64,000 nucleotides of DNA from Sepiola atlantica (GCA_963556195.1 OY744519.1:104452500-104516499), one strand, 5' to 3'. Positions 32,810 through 45,400 are shown, numbered from the stretch's first letter. Translations and numbers: made by a program. Notes: generated by a model from the sequence alone, not told the origin.

Positions 32810-33115
32810 TAAAATATGCTTCGCCAGTGTTCGCATTCGCTATGTATCTCGATGCATTACTAAACTATTTATATAAAAACATAGAATTACATCAGTAATT
32901 AATTTTTTCAAATATAAATTATTATCATTTCTGATATTTTATTAGAAAGTAAAGGATTTCTTTCCGAATTCATTTACGGCAGCGCGGTAGGTCTGAGGTA
33001 GTAGTCTGACTTGCTATTTGCGTTTTCGCTTTCCTTCACCATTGAAATGGTTTCGTCCGGTAACTCGAAAAAAGCACGCATTTTACTCGGTAACCTTTCC
33101 ATGACGGGATTGAAC
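32810..33115 (+). repeat. Dispersed repeat family B, copy 1
   Basis: It starts ATGCTTCGCCAGTGTTCGCA, includes GGATTTCTTTCCGAATTC, GACTTGCTATTTGCGTTTTC and ATGGTTTCGTCCGGTAAC, and runs into (CA)n/(TA)n. Copies at 46475-46780 and 52560-52905 have the same order and the last also ends in a TA tract. Confidence 0.8.
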
Positions 33116-33139
33116 ACACACACGCACGCACACATACCC

Positions 33140-33212
<73 letters not shown>

Positions 33213-33302
33213 AAGAGAGATACACTGGTCTTCATTTTAGAGTGAAGGATACACATACAATCGCACACACTCACAAACACACACACACACACATATATAT
33301 AT
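33108..33302. repeat. (CA/CG)n, (TA)n and (CA)n(TA)n microsatellites
   Basis: CACACGCACGCACACA at 33115, TA run 33142-33206, then CA/TA at 33268-33302. Confidence 0.95.
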
Positions 33303-33309
33303 AGTATAA

Positions 33310-33690
33310 ATGTGTATTCATACAAACATTATTGGTTACATATGGGCATACATGTTTCGGTTGTACTCTTCACAGAAAGTCCACCTTTTCAGGCCAAAGA
33401 AAACAAAGAAGTGAAATGAATTTGGACAATTTTCCTATGAAGTAAATCATTTTGAGGGATAGGATATGTTTATAATTTTCACCGGTCAAGCTCAGCATCG
33501 GATTACAGTATTTACTTAGTTAACTCTTTCAATTAGTTGCTATCTGTTTTATTATTTTCATTACTTTCATCATTCGTTCTTTAACTACCGTTCCTTCCAT
33601 TTCTTTCTTTTTTCATAACCCACTTAGCTTGGATATCTTTCTTCTCCGGTTAACACTTAAAAGTTTGAATCTACATACATACATTTTAAC
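33310..33690. other. No gene recognised
   Basis: Mixed AT-rich DNA between microsatellite regions. Confidence 0.5.
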
Positions 33691-34080
33691 GCATTAATAT
33701 CTCATCATATATATACACAAATACATATCTAGACACAAGTACAGACATATCAATATCAACATACTTTGAACTCCATATACAATACACACGTGCGCACACA
33801 TCTTCAAATACACAAGTACGCACATAGATATACATACATATACATATATACAATAAAACAAACACAAATATATACGCATATATCCATACACAGATACACA
33901 CATATATACACATATATACACATATAAACATATATATCCACACACACATATATACATATATAAACATACATATACACACATGCACATACATACATAGATA
34001 GACACATGCATACACATAGATTAAAAAATATATACATCCACTCACACATATACATACATATACACATTGCCAATGGATGC
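33690..34080. repeat. Cryptic simple sequence (TACATA/CACATA)
   Basis: Scrambled ATACACA, ATACATA and ACACATA words with no fixed period. Minus-strand frames rich in Tyr, Cys and Val come from this composition and are not genes. Confidence 0.9.
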
Positions 34081-34327
34081 ATCTCCTTTTTCCACTGCTT
34101 AGTTAAGCATAATATATTGTAATATATATATATAAATATATGTAATTCTTCTTGTCATTATTCTAACGGGGTTTGAATTAACTCGTTATAAACACGTGTG
34201 CATACTTGCATTCATGTATAGGTATCACAATAGAATGTACTTCCATCCGTACCTACTCACATATATACATACATGTGTAAATGTTTGTACTACTAATATT
34301 TTACTTTTACTCTCACATACTGGTATA

Positions 34328-34329
<2 letters not shown>

Positions 34330-34384
<55 letters not shown>
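34330..34384. repeat. (TA)n microsatellite
   Basis: About 27 TA units followed by AACACCCACCCACA. Confidence 0.95.
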
Positions 34385-34387
<3 letters not shown>

Positions 34388-34546
34388 ACCCACCCACATA
34401 TATGGACATGTATATACAGCACATACATAACTACACATAGTGACATATAGATATGCCTATTAACCTACGCATACGTACACACGAAATAAATATAAAAATA
34501 AAAAATATACAACTTTGACACCTGTATAATAAAACCATACATATCA

Positions 34547-34865
34547 CATATTAGTCCAAGTATCTATATGCATACGTACGCATACATCTGGACCCATTTA
34601 TACTTTGTTTGCTTATTCACCATAATACAAACACACGCATGCATATATATATATACATATATACTGTATATACATATATATATATGCTTACATACATATA
34701 CACATACACATATACATACATATACACCATTACATATATATATACCGTTATATACACATATATACACATACACATATTAGTCCAAGTATCTATATACATA
34801 CGTACGCATACATCTGGACCCATTTATACTTTATTTGCCTATTCACCATAATACAAATACACGCA

Positions 34866-34907
<42 letters not shown>

Positions 34908-34954
34908 TAATTAAACATTCAAGAAATCATATATACATATATACATATATACTG

Positions 34955-35005
<51 letters not shown>

Positions 35006-35090
35006 TTACATACATATACACATACACATATACATACATATACACCATTACATATATATATACCGTTATATATACATATATACACATACA
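34547..35090. repeat. Tandem duplication of about 226 bp within cryptic simple sequence
   Basis: TTAGTCCAAGTATCTATAT and CATCTGGACCCATTTATACT occur at 34551 and again at 34777. The rest of the unit, including CACCATAATACAAA and TACACCATTACATATATA, follows in both copies. The second copy is about 80-90 bp longer because of TA and TATACA expansion. Confidence 0.9.
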
Positions 35091-35317
35091 CACATACATA
35101 TACAGACACATACATACATGTATATACATATACAATATTACCGATACATGCACATATACATACACATAGCATAAATATACACAACATTAGAATATATAAA
35201 TGCATACACATACACACACATACACATGTGTATACAAACATGTGTATGCATGCAGACACACATACATATGTACACAAATATCCATATTTCTATTATTAAA
35301 ACTAAAGTGCTTATATC

Positions 35318-35357
<40 letters not shown>
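35090..35357. repeat. Cryptic TACACA sequence then (GA)n
   Basis: ATACACATACATA words to about 35260, unique sequence, then about 18 GA units at 35322-35357. Confidence 0.9.
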
Positions 35358-35361
<4 letters not shown>

Positions 35362-35399
35362 CACAAGACAAGAGCGCGTTATTTGATTAATAACATGTA

Positions 35400-35880
35400 G
35401 ACAACATATTCTCTGAGATTTATCGTATGAGCCGCTCGAAATGATACGTCTACTTTGATGTTTTAAAATAATATATATTTTTTAAAAATCTTATCAGAAA
35501 TTATGTTTGAAAGCACAAATTTATTGAATCAAATTGCTTAATTTAAAAAAATAATTGATTTAAAAAATACTACTTTGTTGTAACAAAACAAACACATTTT
35601 ACTGACCAATAAAATAACTTAATCTACAATCGTGTTCACTGTATTTTATTTTTTAATTGTTGATTTTATGTTAGGTACACTTATTTTTTCGATTTGAAAA
35701 ACTTCAAATATTATTATCTTTTTACGACCTTAAGTGAGTTTTTAGGATTTTTTTGTTTTACATTTTACACTGTAAAGGGTAAATTTTATTTAAAAAACTA
35801 TGTTTTTATTATTCCGTGTGTTATTTATGAAAATGTATGTAAAAAAAAGACAGACACATTTTACTAAGCAATTAAAGAAA
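35400..35880. other. AT-rich stretch, no gene seen
   Basis: High AT content with no informative frame. Confidence 0.5.
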
Positions 35881-35883
35881 ACA

Positions 35884-35925
35884 ACTAGCAAAATTTGCGA
35901 CCAGAGGGCGGATATATTTGCTAGT
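35884..35925. repeat. Hairpin repeat with CTCF-like motif, clean copy
   Basis: ACTAGCAAAATTTGCG, loop ACCAGAGGG, then CGGATATATTTGCTAGT. Outer arms ACTAGCAAA and TTTGCTAGT are exact complements. Same loop as 23251-23297. Confidence 0.8.
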
Positions 35926-35929
35926 AAGA

Positions 35930-37400
35930 GTAATGAAAGATCTCACAGGAGTTGGCCAAAGATCAGTCGCACTCGAGTAACACACTCTCAAGTTAACTCC
36001 AAGTGCACTCGGAAAGAGTTAACAACATAAACGGGGAAATGTTTTGCGCTCAATCTAAAATGATAGGCAAAAGATGAATTATCTCCCCTTTCACCTAAGA
36101 AGGAAGAGTAAACTGCCCTTGAGGTATGGTCAACCATGACAGTTTGGGAGATAAACAAAAGTGCCTCGCAAACATGGACATCATAATTTCGCATCTAGTG
36201 ATTTTTAAGTCATTTTCCAATCTTTAAATTTAATAAATCTGTTAAGTTTTATGATTCACCCATTGATTATGTTTTGGTCTGTTATTAAACCGATCACAGC
36301 CATTATTATGATTCGTAACAAGGAGATACGTCATGTTGCATATATTTCCCACATGCGGGCGTCACAAATAACAATCGATGCGCTAAATTACCATCATTAA
36401 AATAAAAGAGAAATACTTATCAAAACAATGTTTTATAATACATAACTGTGCGTTTATTTACAGATTATTTTTTAAAATATTAGTATAATCTACAACAAAA
36501 AACATCTGGCTACAACTATTACCAAAAATTTCCCTTTCTCTCTCTGTGTACCTACAACTAAACCAAACTTCCATGAGCAAAGTTTCTTTCTTAGAAATGT
36601 CCGTCAATGGAACACAGTACGAAGGGGCTTCTTCTTGGTTAATTAAAACATTGCCGTTTTCAAGTCCAATGTAAACAAATTCTTGCTAGGACGTACTCTT
36701 AAATAGTCAATTCTGACCAGTTTACAACCATCGTTACTAATTCCCTCGATGCTTCACCGTCCACCTGACAAACTCAATTAACTCTTATCCTCAAGTGGCC
36801 TCTGGAACTTGATAAGCGGTGATTCGTTTGTAAAAAAATATGAAATATATTTATTTAAAGACATAAAAATGTATTTCGATAAGTCCCTATTTACTTGACT
36901 GTATACGAGAGCAAATATCTTTTGTTTTCTTGTGGGATGACGTCATAATGGGCATGACATTGCCTCGAATCGTATGTGTTTTTATTAGAAAAATATTTTC
37001 TGAAAAGTTATCGCTACCTGAGAAAATTGTGTGATTTTCTTTCATAGGAAATCGTCCCAGACAAGGCATGAACCCACTTGATGTAAAGAGCTAAAAAATA
37101 CTACTTCAAGGTCAAAAACTAGCCAACCATAAGTGTTAGATGGATAGATACCGATCGAAAAAACAGCATTTCTTCCCCCTTTGTCAAAAACATAGCTCAT
37201 GGAATGTGAGGATTAAAGGACAAAATAAGCCAGTTTCTATTTATATTACAGTAGCACTCTGGAAACAAGAAATACGCTATATCTATATAAAACTAGGCAT
37301 GTTTATAGGTCTATATATTTGTATATGTAGGATTTACTCCCAGATTACCTAATCGATCATTATGAATTTTGGAAGACAGCCGCTTCGATTTTTGTGTAAT
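35930..37400. other. No gene recognised
   Basis: Mixed AT-rich non-coding DNA. No frame above about 70 codons, none with a known motif. Confidence 0.5.
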
Positions 37401-37404
37401 TTTA

Positions 37405-37665
37405 ACAATAAGGATTAGGCATCACTTAATAAATATTCCCCAAATTTTAGTTTCTTTGCAGCATTTTAAAGGAGTTTCAGGTGGCATAATGTGGACATTA
37501 CCTTCCATTTGAAAATTCAACGTATCATATGTGCATTAAATTTGATTCATAATCATTAGTCACCAATTAAGCAAGATTACCTGAATTTTAATTTCCTCTT
37601 AAGCCCCCTTAAACTTAACCCTTAAGTCTTAAACATTTCTAGAATCAAAATCATATAATGTATCT
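37405..37665 (-). repeat. Dispersed repeat family D, copy 2 (reverse, partial)
   Basis: The reverse complement shows TAATCTTGCTTAATTGGTGA, TCCACATTATGCCACCTGAA and GGGGAATATTTATTAAGTG, as in copies 1 and 3. It lacks the last about 150 bp of the longer copies. Confidence 0.7.
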
Positions 37666-38114
37666 TGACATACTTTTCTGTTCGGGTAATTAATTTGACC
37701 TGCCATGGAACGGATATTCTTCTAGTGCGATATAATGCTCAAAGATTGAAATAATTGCAACATAAATTTAAATATAACATGAAATCTATTTCTGTAGCAA
37801 GTTGTCGATAACATCCATTATGAAATATGCTTTTTAATTAAGATTTTCACAAGTGAATCAAAACTCCAGAACGATCGCTGAGAAATACTAGGTTATGATT
37901 ATCCGAGAATATCACGTGTTGTAGTTTGAAAGAGAGTATCTTCTTAATATTAAGGTAGACATTTATAGCGCTCTTCTCATTGACAAGGGAATGATAATTA
38001 AGGAAATATAAATTAAAGCTTATATGAACTATACTACAACCACCCAACCGATGATTGTCGTGGAATGGAGTTAATCCTCTACTCTATAAAAAAACACTAA
38101 TGTGTTTTCATTTC

Positions 38115-38126
38115 TCTCTCTCTCTA

Positions 38127-38207
<81 letters not shown>
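38115..38207. repeat. (CT)n then (TA)n microsatellite
   Basis: CT run 38115-38174 and TA run 38175-38207, joining family C copy 1. Confidence 0.95.
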
Positions 38208-38210
<3 letters not shown>

Positions 38211-38595
38211 AGTAACTCTGTATGTGCATGTGTCTGCCTGATCTTTGTGTCTTATGTTCACCCAAACCGCTGGACAGAATTGCTTGAAAATTGGCATGTG
38301 GACTACTTACCTCTTAGTGAAGGTCATAGGCTATGTAAGAAATATATCACTTCAATGTTGAGGGTCCCCGGGCGCCTCCACACTAAAAACTGTTTTTCCT
38401 TAGATTCAAATGAATATATAACCATAGGTAAATGACCAAAAATTATGTTTATTCACAAAATTTCAGTAAACTTTGCTAACATTAAGAGAGTCCCCGGGGG
38501 CACAACGCCCCACACTGGAATTTAAACTATAGGTCCACCGAAACTTCAAATAGGTCCTACTTTAATGAAATGTATACCTTATTTAATACATATTA
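38208..38595 (-). repeat. Dispersed repeat family C, copy 1
   Basis: Blocks CCAAACCGCTGGACAGAATT, GCATGTGGACTACTTACC, TGAAGGTCATAGGCTATGTA, and GGTCCACCGAAACTTCAAAT recur in reverse order and orientation at 57310-57845. It is flanked on both sides by TA tracts. It carries two GC-rich islands (GGGTCCCCGGGCGCC and GTCCCCGGGGGCACAACGC). Confidence 0.8.
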
Positions 38596-38611
38596 AATAA
38601 GGATGATTTAC

Positions 38612-38612
<1 letters not shown>

Positions 38613-38672
<60 letters not shown>
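38613..38672. repeat. (TA)n microsatellite
   Basis: About 30 TA units. Confidence 0.95.
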
Positions 38673-38674
<2 letters not shown>

Positions 38675-38676
<2 letters not shown>

Positions 38677-39052
38677 ACTGTGAAGCGAGAGCTAGCGGGC
38701 TATGCCAACTAATATATATAATAGTAGAGCACTCTTTGGAGTTAAGAGATTTTTGTCACCAGCGATTATGAAAAGTTCGCTCAAGCTTCTAACACTTTCG
38801 ACCAAAACACGCTCGGGTAAGTGTACATTAATTTCAATTATTGTCTGTGGCGATTTCTCGGCGATTTCTCGTGTCTGCGTGGGCATAGACTATGCCACGT
38901 GATTCGTCTGAATCTACTAACTGCGTTTGATTCCATAATCCGCTTGCAACTGCTTCTCCTGCATTGATGAGGGTAGAAAGCCCGAAATAATATCATCTGT
39001 AGGTGTAAAACACTTTAATATTTAAAAATATTTACTATACACACACACACAC

Positions 39053-39095
<43 letters not shown>

Positions 39096-39650
39096 AATAA
39101 AAATTGAGAATTAAGATTGTAAAAATACAAAATCTATTACGTCCTCAGTTGTTCAAACCAAGGTGTATTCAAATAAAAAGAGATTTATTTTTCCTTCTTT
39201 AAGCTATAACTTTTCAAATAATGGATTTTTATCATCAGATAAGTTGATGAAAAATTACTAAAAGTCATAACTTGAAAAAATGTAAATATATTATGAAAAA
39301 AAAGGAAACTCATAGAAACTGAATTTTAAGGATGGAATTTAGCAACGAAAAAAAAAGAAGCTAAGTTTTCTTAATTATTTTATCCTTGAACCTTTCTCTT
39401 TCTGAAATAATCCATGAATTAACGTAGCGATGAGTATCTTGTTAAATAATCTTTTTTTTCGGGTTTTTGATTTCTTGACTGTTGGAAAAATCTTTACTGT
39501 CTTTCTCTTCTTTTCTTGCTAATGTCTGCTAGGTTATAGAGGGGTCAATTGCGTTCGGGGTTGTAAGAGGGGGGAGAGGGAAACCTATCTTCAACTTTGT
39601 GTTCCCTTTTTAGTATACAATGAACTTATCCTATCTACATATGTAGTTTT
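38675..39650. other. No gene recognised
   Basis: A 64-codon minus-strand frame at 38692-38886 and its + strand shadow have mixed composition but no recognised motif; CGATTTCTCGG is tandemly repeated inside. (CA)n(TA)n lies at 39042-39093. Confidence 0.45.
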
Positions 39651-39654
39651 TTTT

Positions 39655-40421
39655 TTAACTTGCGGGGGTTAGGAAATACCCGACTAGTACACGGCGCTGG
39701 CTATTTTTACTCCCCTCGGAGTGTTGGACCCGTAAGACCTCGTAAGGCTATCCATCTAAAAGAAGGAAATCTCTGACAAAAAACCTTGCTACCAGCTACT
39801 TACGCCGTGGGAGTAAACTGTTGGGGAGGGAGGCCTCCTTAGTCCTGATCGACAACCTTCCTAGAGTTGGAATCTCGAACAAAATATCCTGTTTGCAAAC
39901 CTACGATTGCTTACGGAGTTAATAGGTTCTGCCTATCGCCGACCCTTGCACTCCTTCTTTGTTTATTAGTCAGGCGCAGAGGTAACAGGGCTGGGACGCC
40001 TCTAAACACTCAGTGCCTAGCCTTGTTTCCTTACTAGGACAATGAACGCCGTTCTCTTTCTCTCTACTTGGGCAACTTGGGGAAAGTTTTTTCTTACTTG
40101 ACCAGTCTGGGTCTCTCTTGTTCCGACAGGTTGAGGGTACAGGTTAGACAGCTTGTCTGGCTACTGTTTCCGACTGAAAGCAAGGAGCCCAAACTGTTAG
40201 GTAGCGCCAAGAACAGCTGCTCCATCATCAGTTGCATAATACCGTGAGTAGTTGTATGTGTTATGTTGCGCATGGAAACGGATCCTGCAATTATCTCCGG
40301 TGGGCTTTCCCGAGGCCATAACCCCCACGGACCAGGTCGTGACTAATGGACTGGTTGTGTGAGCTTATTGGCACCAAACAACTACGCACCTTGGCCAACC
40401 CACTCTATAATCAAAACAAAC
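39655..40421 (+). mobile_element. 5' region of the Jockey-superfamily LINE
   Basis: About 50% GC against an AT-rich background, beginning near AACTTGCGGGGGTTAGGAAA. There is no long open frame and no gag-like ORF1 with CCHC fingers. It runs directly into the ORF, so it is read as 5' UTR, with ORF1 absent or lost. The 5' boundary is set by the composition change. Confidence 0.55.
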
Positions 40422-43111
40422 ATGTCATTACAAAAAAATAAAAGCAAGTCTAAACCAGACACCCAACAAAAACACTTTCGCCTCCGCCCTTGAGGCTCGC
40501 ATTCACAAATATCCGGGGACTTAGAACCAATATCAACGACGTAGAAATCTTTCTTTTGACAAACTACCCGGATATCCTAGCTCTGAGTGAAACTAACCTT
40601 TAATCCTTAATCTCCTCTCACCACTTAGACAGGACTGACTACCTCCCACTCTACCGTAAAGACTCTGACAAACATATGCACGGGCTAGGAGTTTATGTTC
40701 GGAACACCCTCCCACTGACTAGAGAACATAGGTTAGAATCAGATGACCACGACTACATGTGCTTTAGATTGACTTTACATCACAACGTCAGTTACTTATA
40801 TTTCTTATACCGCTCCCCATCGACCCAGGACTGTACTCTACTAAACTCTGTCCCTGAAAGCATAGATAGAACACTCTTAATTAACTCGAATGCCCAGATA
40901 CATGTATTTGGGGATTTTAATGCCCACCACCGCGACTGGTTGGGATTCTCCAAACTTACTGACACAGCCACCAACTCTACGTATAATTTCTCCTTAGCTC
41001 ACTCCCTCTCTCAGACTGTCAATTTTCCGACCCGCATCCCCGATCGAGTAGACCAACAAGCCTCACTTCTAGACCTTTTCTTGACCTCAATGCCTGAGGC
41101 TTGTGTGACGAAAGCTCATAGCCCACTCGGGAATGCTAATCACGTTGTGCTAATGATACATATCACCCTAAAAAGTCGTCCAAAAGCTGATGAACCATTG
41201 CTCAAAACAACAAGATACTACGAGCAGGCTGATTTTGAGTCAATCAGAGATCACATCAGTGACGCCCCATGGAGGGAAACCTTCTCAATCCCTGCCAACC
41301 AGTGTGCAAACGAATTAACTGAATGGGTCAAAGCAAGCATTGAAGCCTATGTCCCCATACGAAAATTCTTTAGCAAGCCTCACTCTCCTCAATAGTTTAC
41401 TTCGGATTGTGCAGCTGCCATTTCTGAGCGGCAACATGCATTCCGTAAATTCGGCCGCCATAAGTCAGCTACTAATAGAAATAAATTTATAAAGTCAAGA
41501 AATAATTGCAAGGCCGTGATAGGCGAAGCGAAGAGAAGGTATAATGAGTTAACAAAAAAACGCATCCAGTCACAGAAACTAGGTACTCGCGATTTCTGGA
41601 AAATCTACAATAGTGTAGTGAATAATGGCCAATCAACGATTCCCCCACTATCAAACCACAATGATGTCGTTCGCACGGCCACTGATGAGGCTGAACTACT
41701 TGCCCAGCGTTTCGCTTTTAACTCTACTTTAGACTCAGACAACCACCCCTCCCCAAATTCCCTTTGCGGACCGAAGCCACACTTGATAACCTGATCATCA
41801 CCCGATCCCAGGTCAGAGACATCATAAAAAACCTTGACACTTTCAAAGCTTGTGGGCCTGATCTTATACCTGTAATAGTAAAATGAACTGGCCCTTGTCC
41901 TCTCCAAACTCTACAATAAATGCCTAGCTGAATCTTGCTTCCCCGATAGCTGGAAAATTGCCTCTGTTGTTCCAGTCTACAAGAGTTCTGGGAATAGAAA
42001 TCATCCTCAGAACTACCGCCCAATCAGTCTACTGCCGATCTTTGCTAAAATCGTTGAATCCTTAATCAATCTAGCGATAGTACGGCACTTAGTTAATGCT
42101 AAACTTCTTTCTGACCGCCAGTATGGATTTAGACAAGCACGATCTACTGCTTACATCCTAACGGTCATCTCTAAACGCATGTATCATACACTTGACAAGG
42201 CAGGTGAAGCTAGGGTCGTAGCATTGGATATATCCCAGGCCTTTGACAAAGTATGGCATAAAGGGCTTCTCCTTAAAATACGCTCATACGGTATTACTGG
42301 GCAACTATTTAATATAATTAGATCCTTCTCAAACAAAAGAAAAACACAGGTTGTCCTCGACGGCCGTTCATCTAAGCAACATGACATAAATGCTGGTGTA
42401 CCCCAGGGATCTATCCTTAGACCATTGTTGTTCTTGATCTATATAAACGATCTCCCTAATGACATAGAGTTTGAGATTGGTTTATTTGCTGATGATACCA
42501 CGCTTTACTCTCGCCATGTTGGCAAAACCGACGCGACCATATCTGAGGTAATGGCTGAATCTTTAAAAAATGACCTCCAGGCTTTAGTTGATTGGGGTCA
42601 TAAATGGTTTGTAACTTTTAATGCCGCAAAGACAAAGCTTCTTTCCTTCAATTACAAGAAACCTCTCCAACCACCGATTGTCATGGCAAATAACACCCTA
42701 CCTGAGAGTTCATCATTCAAACTAAGCCTAACCTTCACAGATAACATGAATTCGAACAAATACATTGAAGACATTGCCAAGGTTGCAGCAAAGAAGGTTC
42801 GCTCTCTCTACCGTGCTAGTAAACTCCTCACACCTGACATTATCCTGTATCTCTACAAAGCCACCATCCGCCCATGCATGGAGTATTGTTGTCACATCTG
42901 GGCTGGTGCATCATCTACTAGTCTATCCCTCCTTGACAAGGTCCAAAAAAGAATCGCCAACCTAATAGGTCCCTCACTGTTAACCAAGCTCCAGTCCCTG
43001 TCCCATCGCCGCAATGTGGCATCTTTATGTTTGTTTTACAAATACTTCAATGGATTATGCCTCGATGAATTGCCTACTCTGGTAACCCCTGACGTAAATT
43101 CACTAGACTAA
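40422..43111 (+). pseudogene. Jockey-superfamily LINE ORF2: AP-type endonuclease and reverse transcriptase
   Basis: This encodes the enzyme that nicks target DNA and copies its own RNA into the genome. The endonuclease starts at about 40490 (LAFTNIRGLRTNINDVEIFL). It has HVFGDFNAHHRDW near 40905 and LLDLFLTS near 41070. The SDH-type motif near 41140 reads ANH, so a catalytic Asp is lost. The RT has NYRPISLLP near 42015, LDISQAFDKVWHKGLL near 42225, GVPQGSILRPLLFLIYINDL near 42395 and FADDTTLY at 42485, with the Asp pair intact. The thumb region contains IRPCMEYCCHIWAG. Defects: ATG at 40422 is one frame off the endonuclease; TAA at 40601; TAG at 41393, probably from TGG; and a pair of frameshifts at about 41770 and 41883 that restores the frame. 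Clade (CR1/Jockey/Daphne) is not resolved. Confidence 0.85.
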
Positions 43112-43405
43112 CTCGACAATCAACTAAATCTCATTCATTCACTGTGGAAGTCCCTAGATGCCGGAGAGCCTTCTACTGAAATAGCTTCTTTTTTCGTGCT
43201 GTTGGCCTCTGGAACTCCCTCCCTGCCCCTGTTTCCCCGACAATACTTACATGCAGAAATTTAAAACTAATGTAAACAGATATCTTGCTGCGCAGATCCG
43301 AATTTAGGTTGAAAACCTTCTCACTTTTTTTTTCTCAGTAGCCCCTTACGTCTACAGTGGCGGCCTGCTTTGTTTGGGGTGAACTATGTTAAAAAAAATG
43401 TTTAC
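43112..43405 (+). mobile_element. Jockey-superfamily LINE, ORF end and 3' UTR
   Basis: After a frameshift near 43100 the ORF continues as TRQSTKSHSFTVEVPRCRRA and AVGLWNSLPAPV. The 3' UTR contains CTCAGTAGCCCCTTACGTCT and TGTTTGGGGTGAACTATGTT and ends in an A-rich TTAAAAAAAATGT near 43400. The same end is found in reverse at 48265-48400. Confidence 0.75.
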
Positions 43406-43439
43406 GGTAAAGAGAATCAAAATATATGAAAAAGAAACT

Positions 43440-43680
43440 CTTGAAGGCGTCACGAAAACTGAAGCCCATTACCAAATTATCAGATCCAAGAGAGATAGGC
43501 GTTTAAAAGTTGCAAAATCCGATTAACTTGGAGGAGTCAAACATATAATAGCACAAATAATCCGGTTGGAAGACGTTGTTTACAATGCAAACTGTGTATT
43601 AAAGGCCATTTTGGACGACTCTCATTGTCTTACCGATAACACTTTTATAAATTTCAGTTCAAAATGAGATTGTAAGAAGT
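43440..43680. other. Unclassified stretch
   Basis: One + strand frame reads VGRRCLQCKLCIKGHFGR, a Cys-rich stretch that could be a degraded transposon finger. The evidence is too thin for a family call. Confidence 0.25.
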
Positions 43681-43681
43681 A

Positions 43682-43683
<2 letters not shown>

Positions 43684-43742
<59 letters not shown>
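43684..43742. repeat. (TA)n microsatellite
   Basis: About 29 TA units. Confidence 0.95.
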
Positions 43743-43745
<3 letters not shown>

Positions 43746-43937
43746 CCACCGACTCATGCAAAAGTTAACGGTTAAACCACATGCTTTTTTACTTGCCTAT
43801 GGACGAAACCAGTTCAAATGGTGATGGCAAGCGATAAAGCAAATAACAAGTCAGACAACCACCCCCACTTACACCGCCGCTTGAAATAAGTTCGGAAATA
43901 TCCATTATTCTATCATAAAAAAGGTCAAAGGTGCAAC

Positions 43938-43976
<39 letters not shown>

Positions 43977-43978
43977 TA
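43938..43978. repeat. (AAT)n triplet tract
   Basis: About 13 AAT units. No LINE 3' end is seen next to it, unlike the tracts at 11.1 and 17 kb. Confidence 0.95.
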
Positions 43979-44244
43979 ATATATAAAACAATTTAATTAT
44001 TGATATAATTAAATGATTTTAAATAAATGTTTAAATTAACTAATGAAATATAGTAAGTTAATATTGTGTTGTATTTGACGTCGCCCCCATTTATCAAGAA
44101 GTAAAATATAGAAACGCGGTCCACATGTGTGGGATTCAGATAAGTCACAAATACTTACTACGATAGGATTACTCAACATAATATTTTTAATGAAATATTA
44201 TGAAAAATAAGCAAGACAATACTTATTTGTGATCGTCAACGTCC

Positions 44245-44249
<5 letters not shown>

Positions 44250-44328
<79 letters not shown>
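44250..44328. repeat. (CT)n then (TA)n microsatellite
   Basis: CT run 44250-44286 followed by TA run to 44327. Confidence 0.95.
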
Positions 44329-44330
<2 letters not shown>

Positions 44331-44448
44331 TGCATCGAATGATTTCAATGTTCTAAATTTGGTTCATTATACATCTGATGAGACCGATCTAGGTCGAAAT
44401 AAGTTATAATGTGTACAACCCGAATGTGTGTCTAGTTTTTTCCACTTT

Positions 44449-44450
<2 letters not shown>

Positions 44451-44501
<51 letters not shown>
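44451..44501. repeat. (TA)n microsatellite
   Basis: About 25 TA units after AACATATA. Confidence 0.95.
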
Positions 44502-44504
<3 letters not shown>

Positions 44505-44509
44505 AAGTA

Positions 44510-45400
44510 CAGATTTTGTATGTAAGTATGTGTGTCGTGGCGTCACAGTTAAACCATTGATCTAAGAGCTAAACTTTAGCAGATTTAGAATCAGCACCTT
44601 CGACCTGATGTCTTTATCGATATCAGAATTTCTTGAACCTATTTAAAAATTAATTATTCAATGTTAAAATTATGTAAAATAACATTAGAAACAAATGTTC
44701 CGCCATTTTTAGCATTCTCTTTCCAGTTTTATATTTTCTAGTTTAACCAACTAATCAATATAATTAGGAGAAATGAATAAATAAACATAAAAATAATTCA
44801 AGATTGTTTTTTTTAGTCAATCATCGTATGAATTTGTCTTAATTTTTCTTATTTATTACATGTTTATTTCTTTATTGTAGACAATCGAACTATTTTAGAT
44901 CTACGTAGAGAGGTAAAAAAGTTTTAAAAAACAACAACGTTTGATTGGTTGTCATGTTTATAGACGTTTGTCTTCAGATACAATATTTTATGTCATCTTT
45001 CAGGATTCGAATCTTAAACTACTTTTCTTATAGCGTTCCAGTTATTAAATTTCCGATATTGATTGTTATCATAAACCTGAATGATACACGTAAAAATATA
45101 TATTTTATTGCTATGTAAAAATAAGAAGCATTTTTGTTATTTGTACTAACATGCAGAAGAGAAAGATTAGAGAAACACGGTCTTGACGGATACTTCATCT
45201 ATTATTATATATTTTGAATAAAGCTTTAATATTTTATGTTGATTTAAAGTGTGCGAAGCGTTACATATTCTATAGAGTTTATGTGTTTGTTTTTTGTTTG
45301 GGGGATTAATTGTAGTTTGTCAAATGCCTAAGGGTGCTTATTTATGGTTCATGAAGTTAGATTCCAGATTCACTTTACGCCTGATTCAATCAAGAGATTT
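44510..45400. other. AT-rich stretch, no gene recognised
   Basis: No frame with domain character. Short GGATTCGAATCTTAAAC near 45003 resembles a B box but has no A box upstream. Confidence 0.5.

Noticed and set aside
33686..35371. Tyr/Cys/Val-rich or His/Thr-rich frames up to 154 codons
   Set aside because: Cryptic TACACA/TATA simple sequence is open in several frames on both strands.
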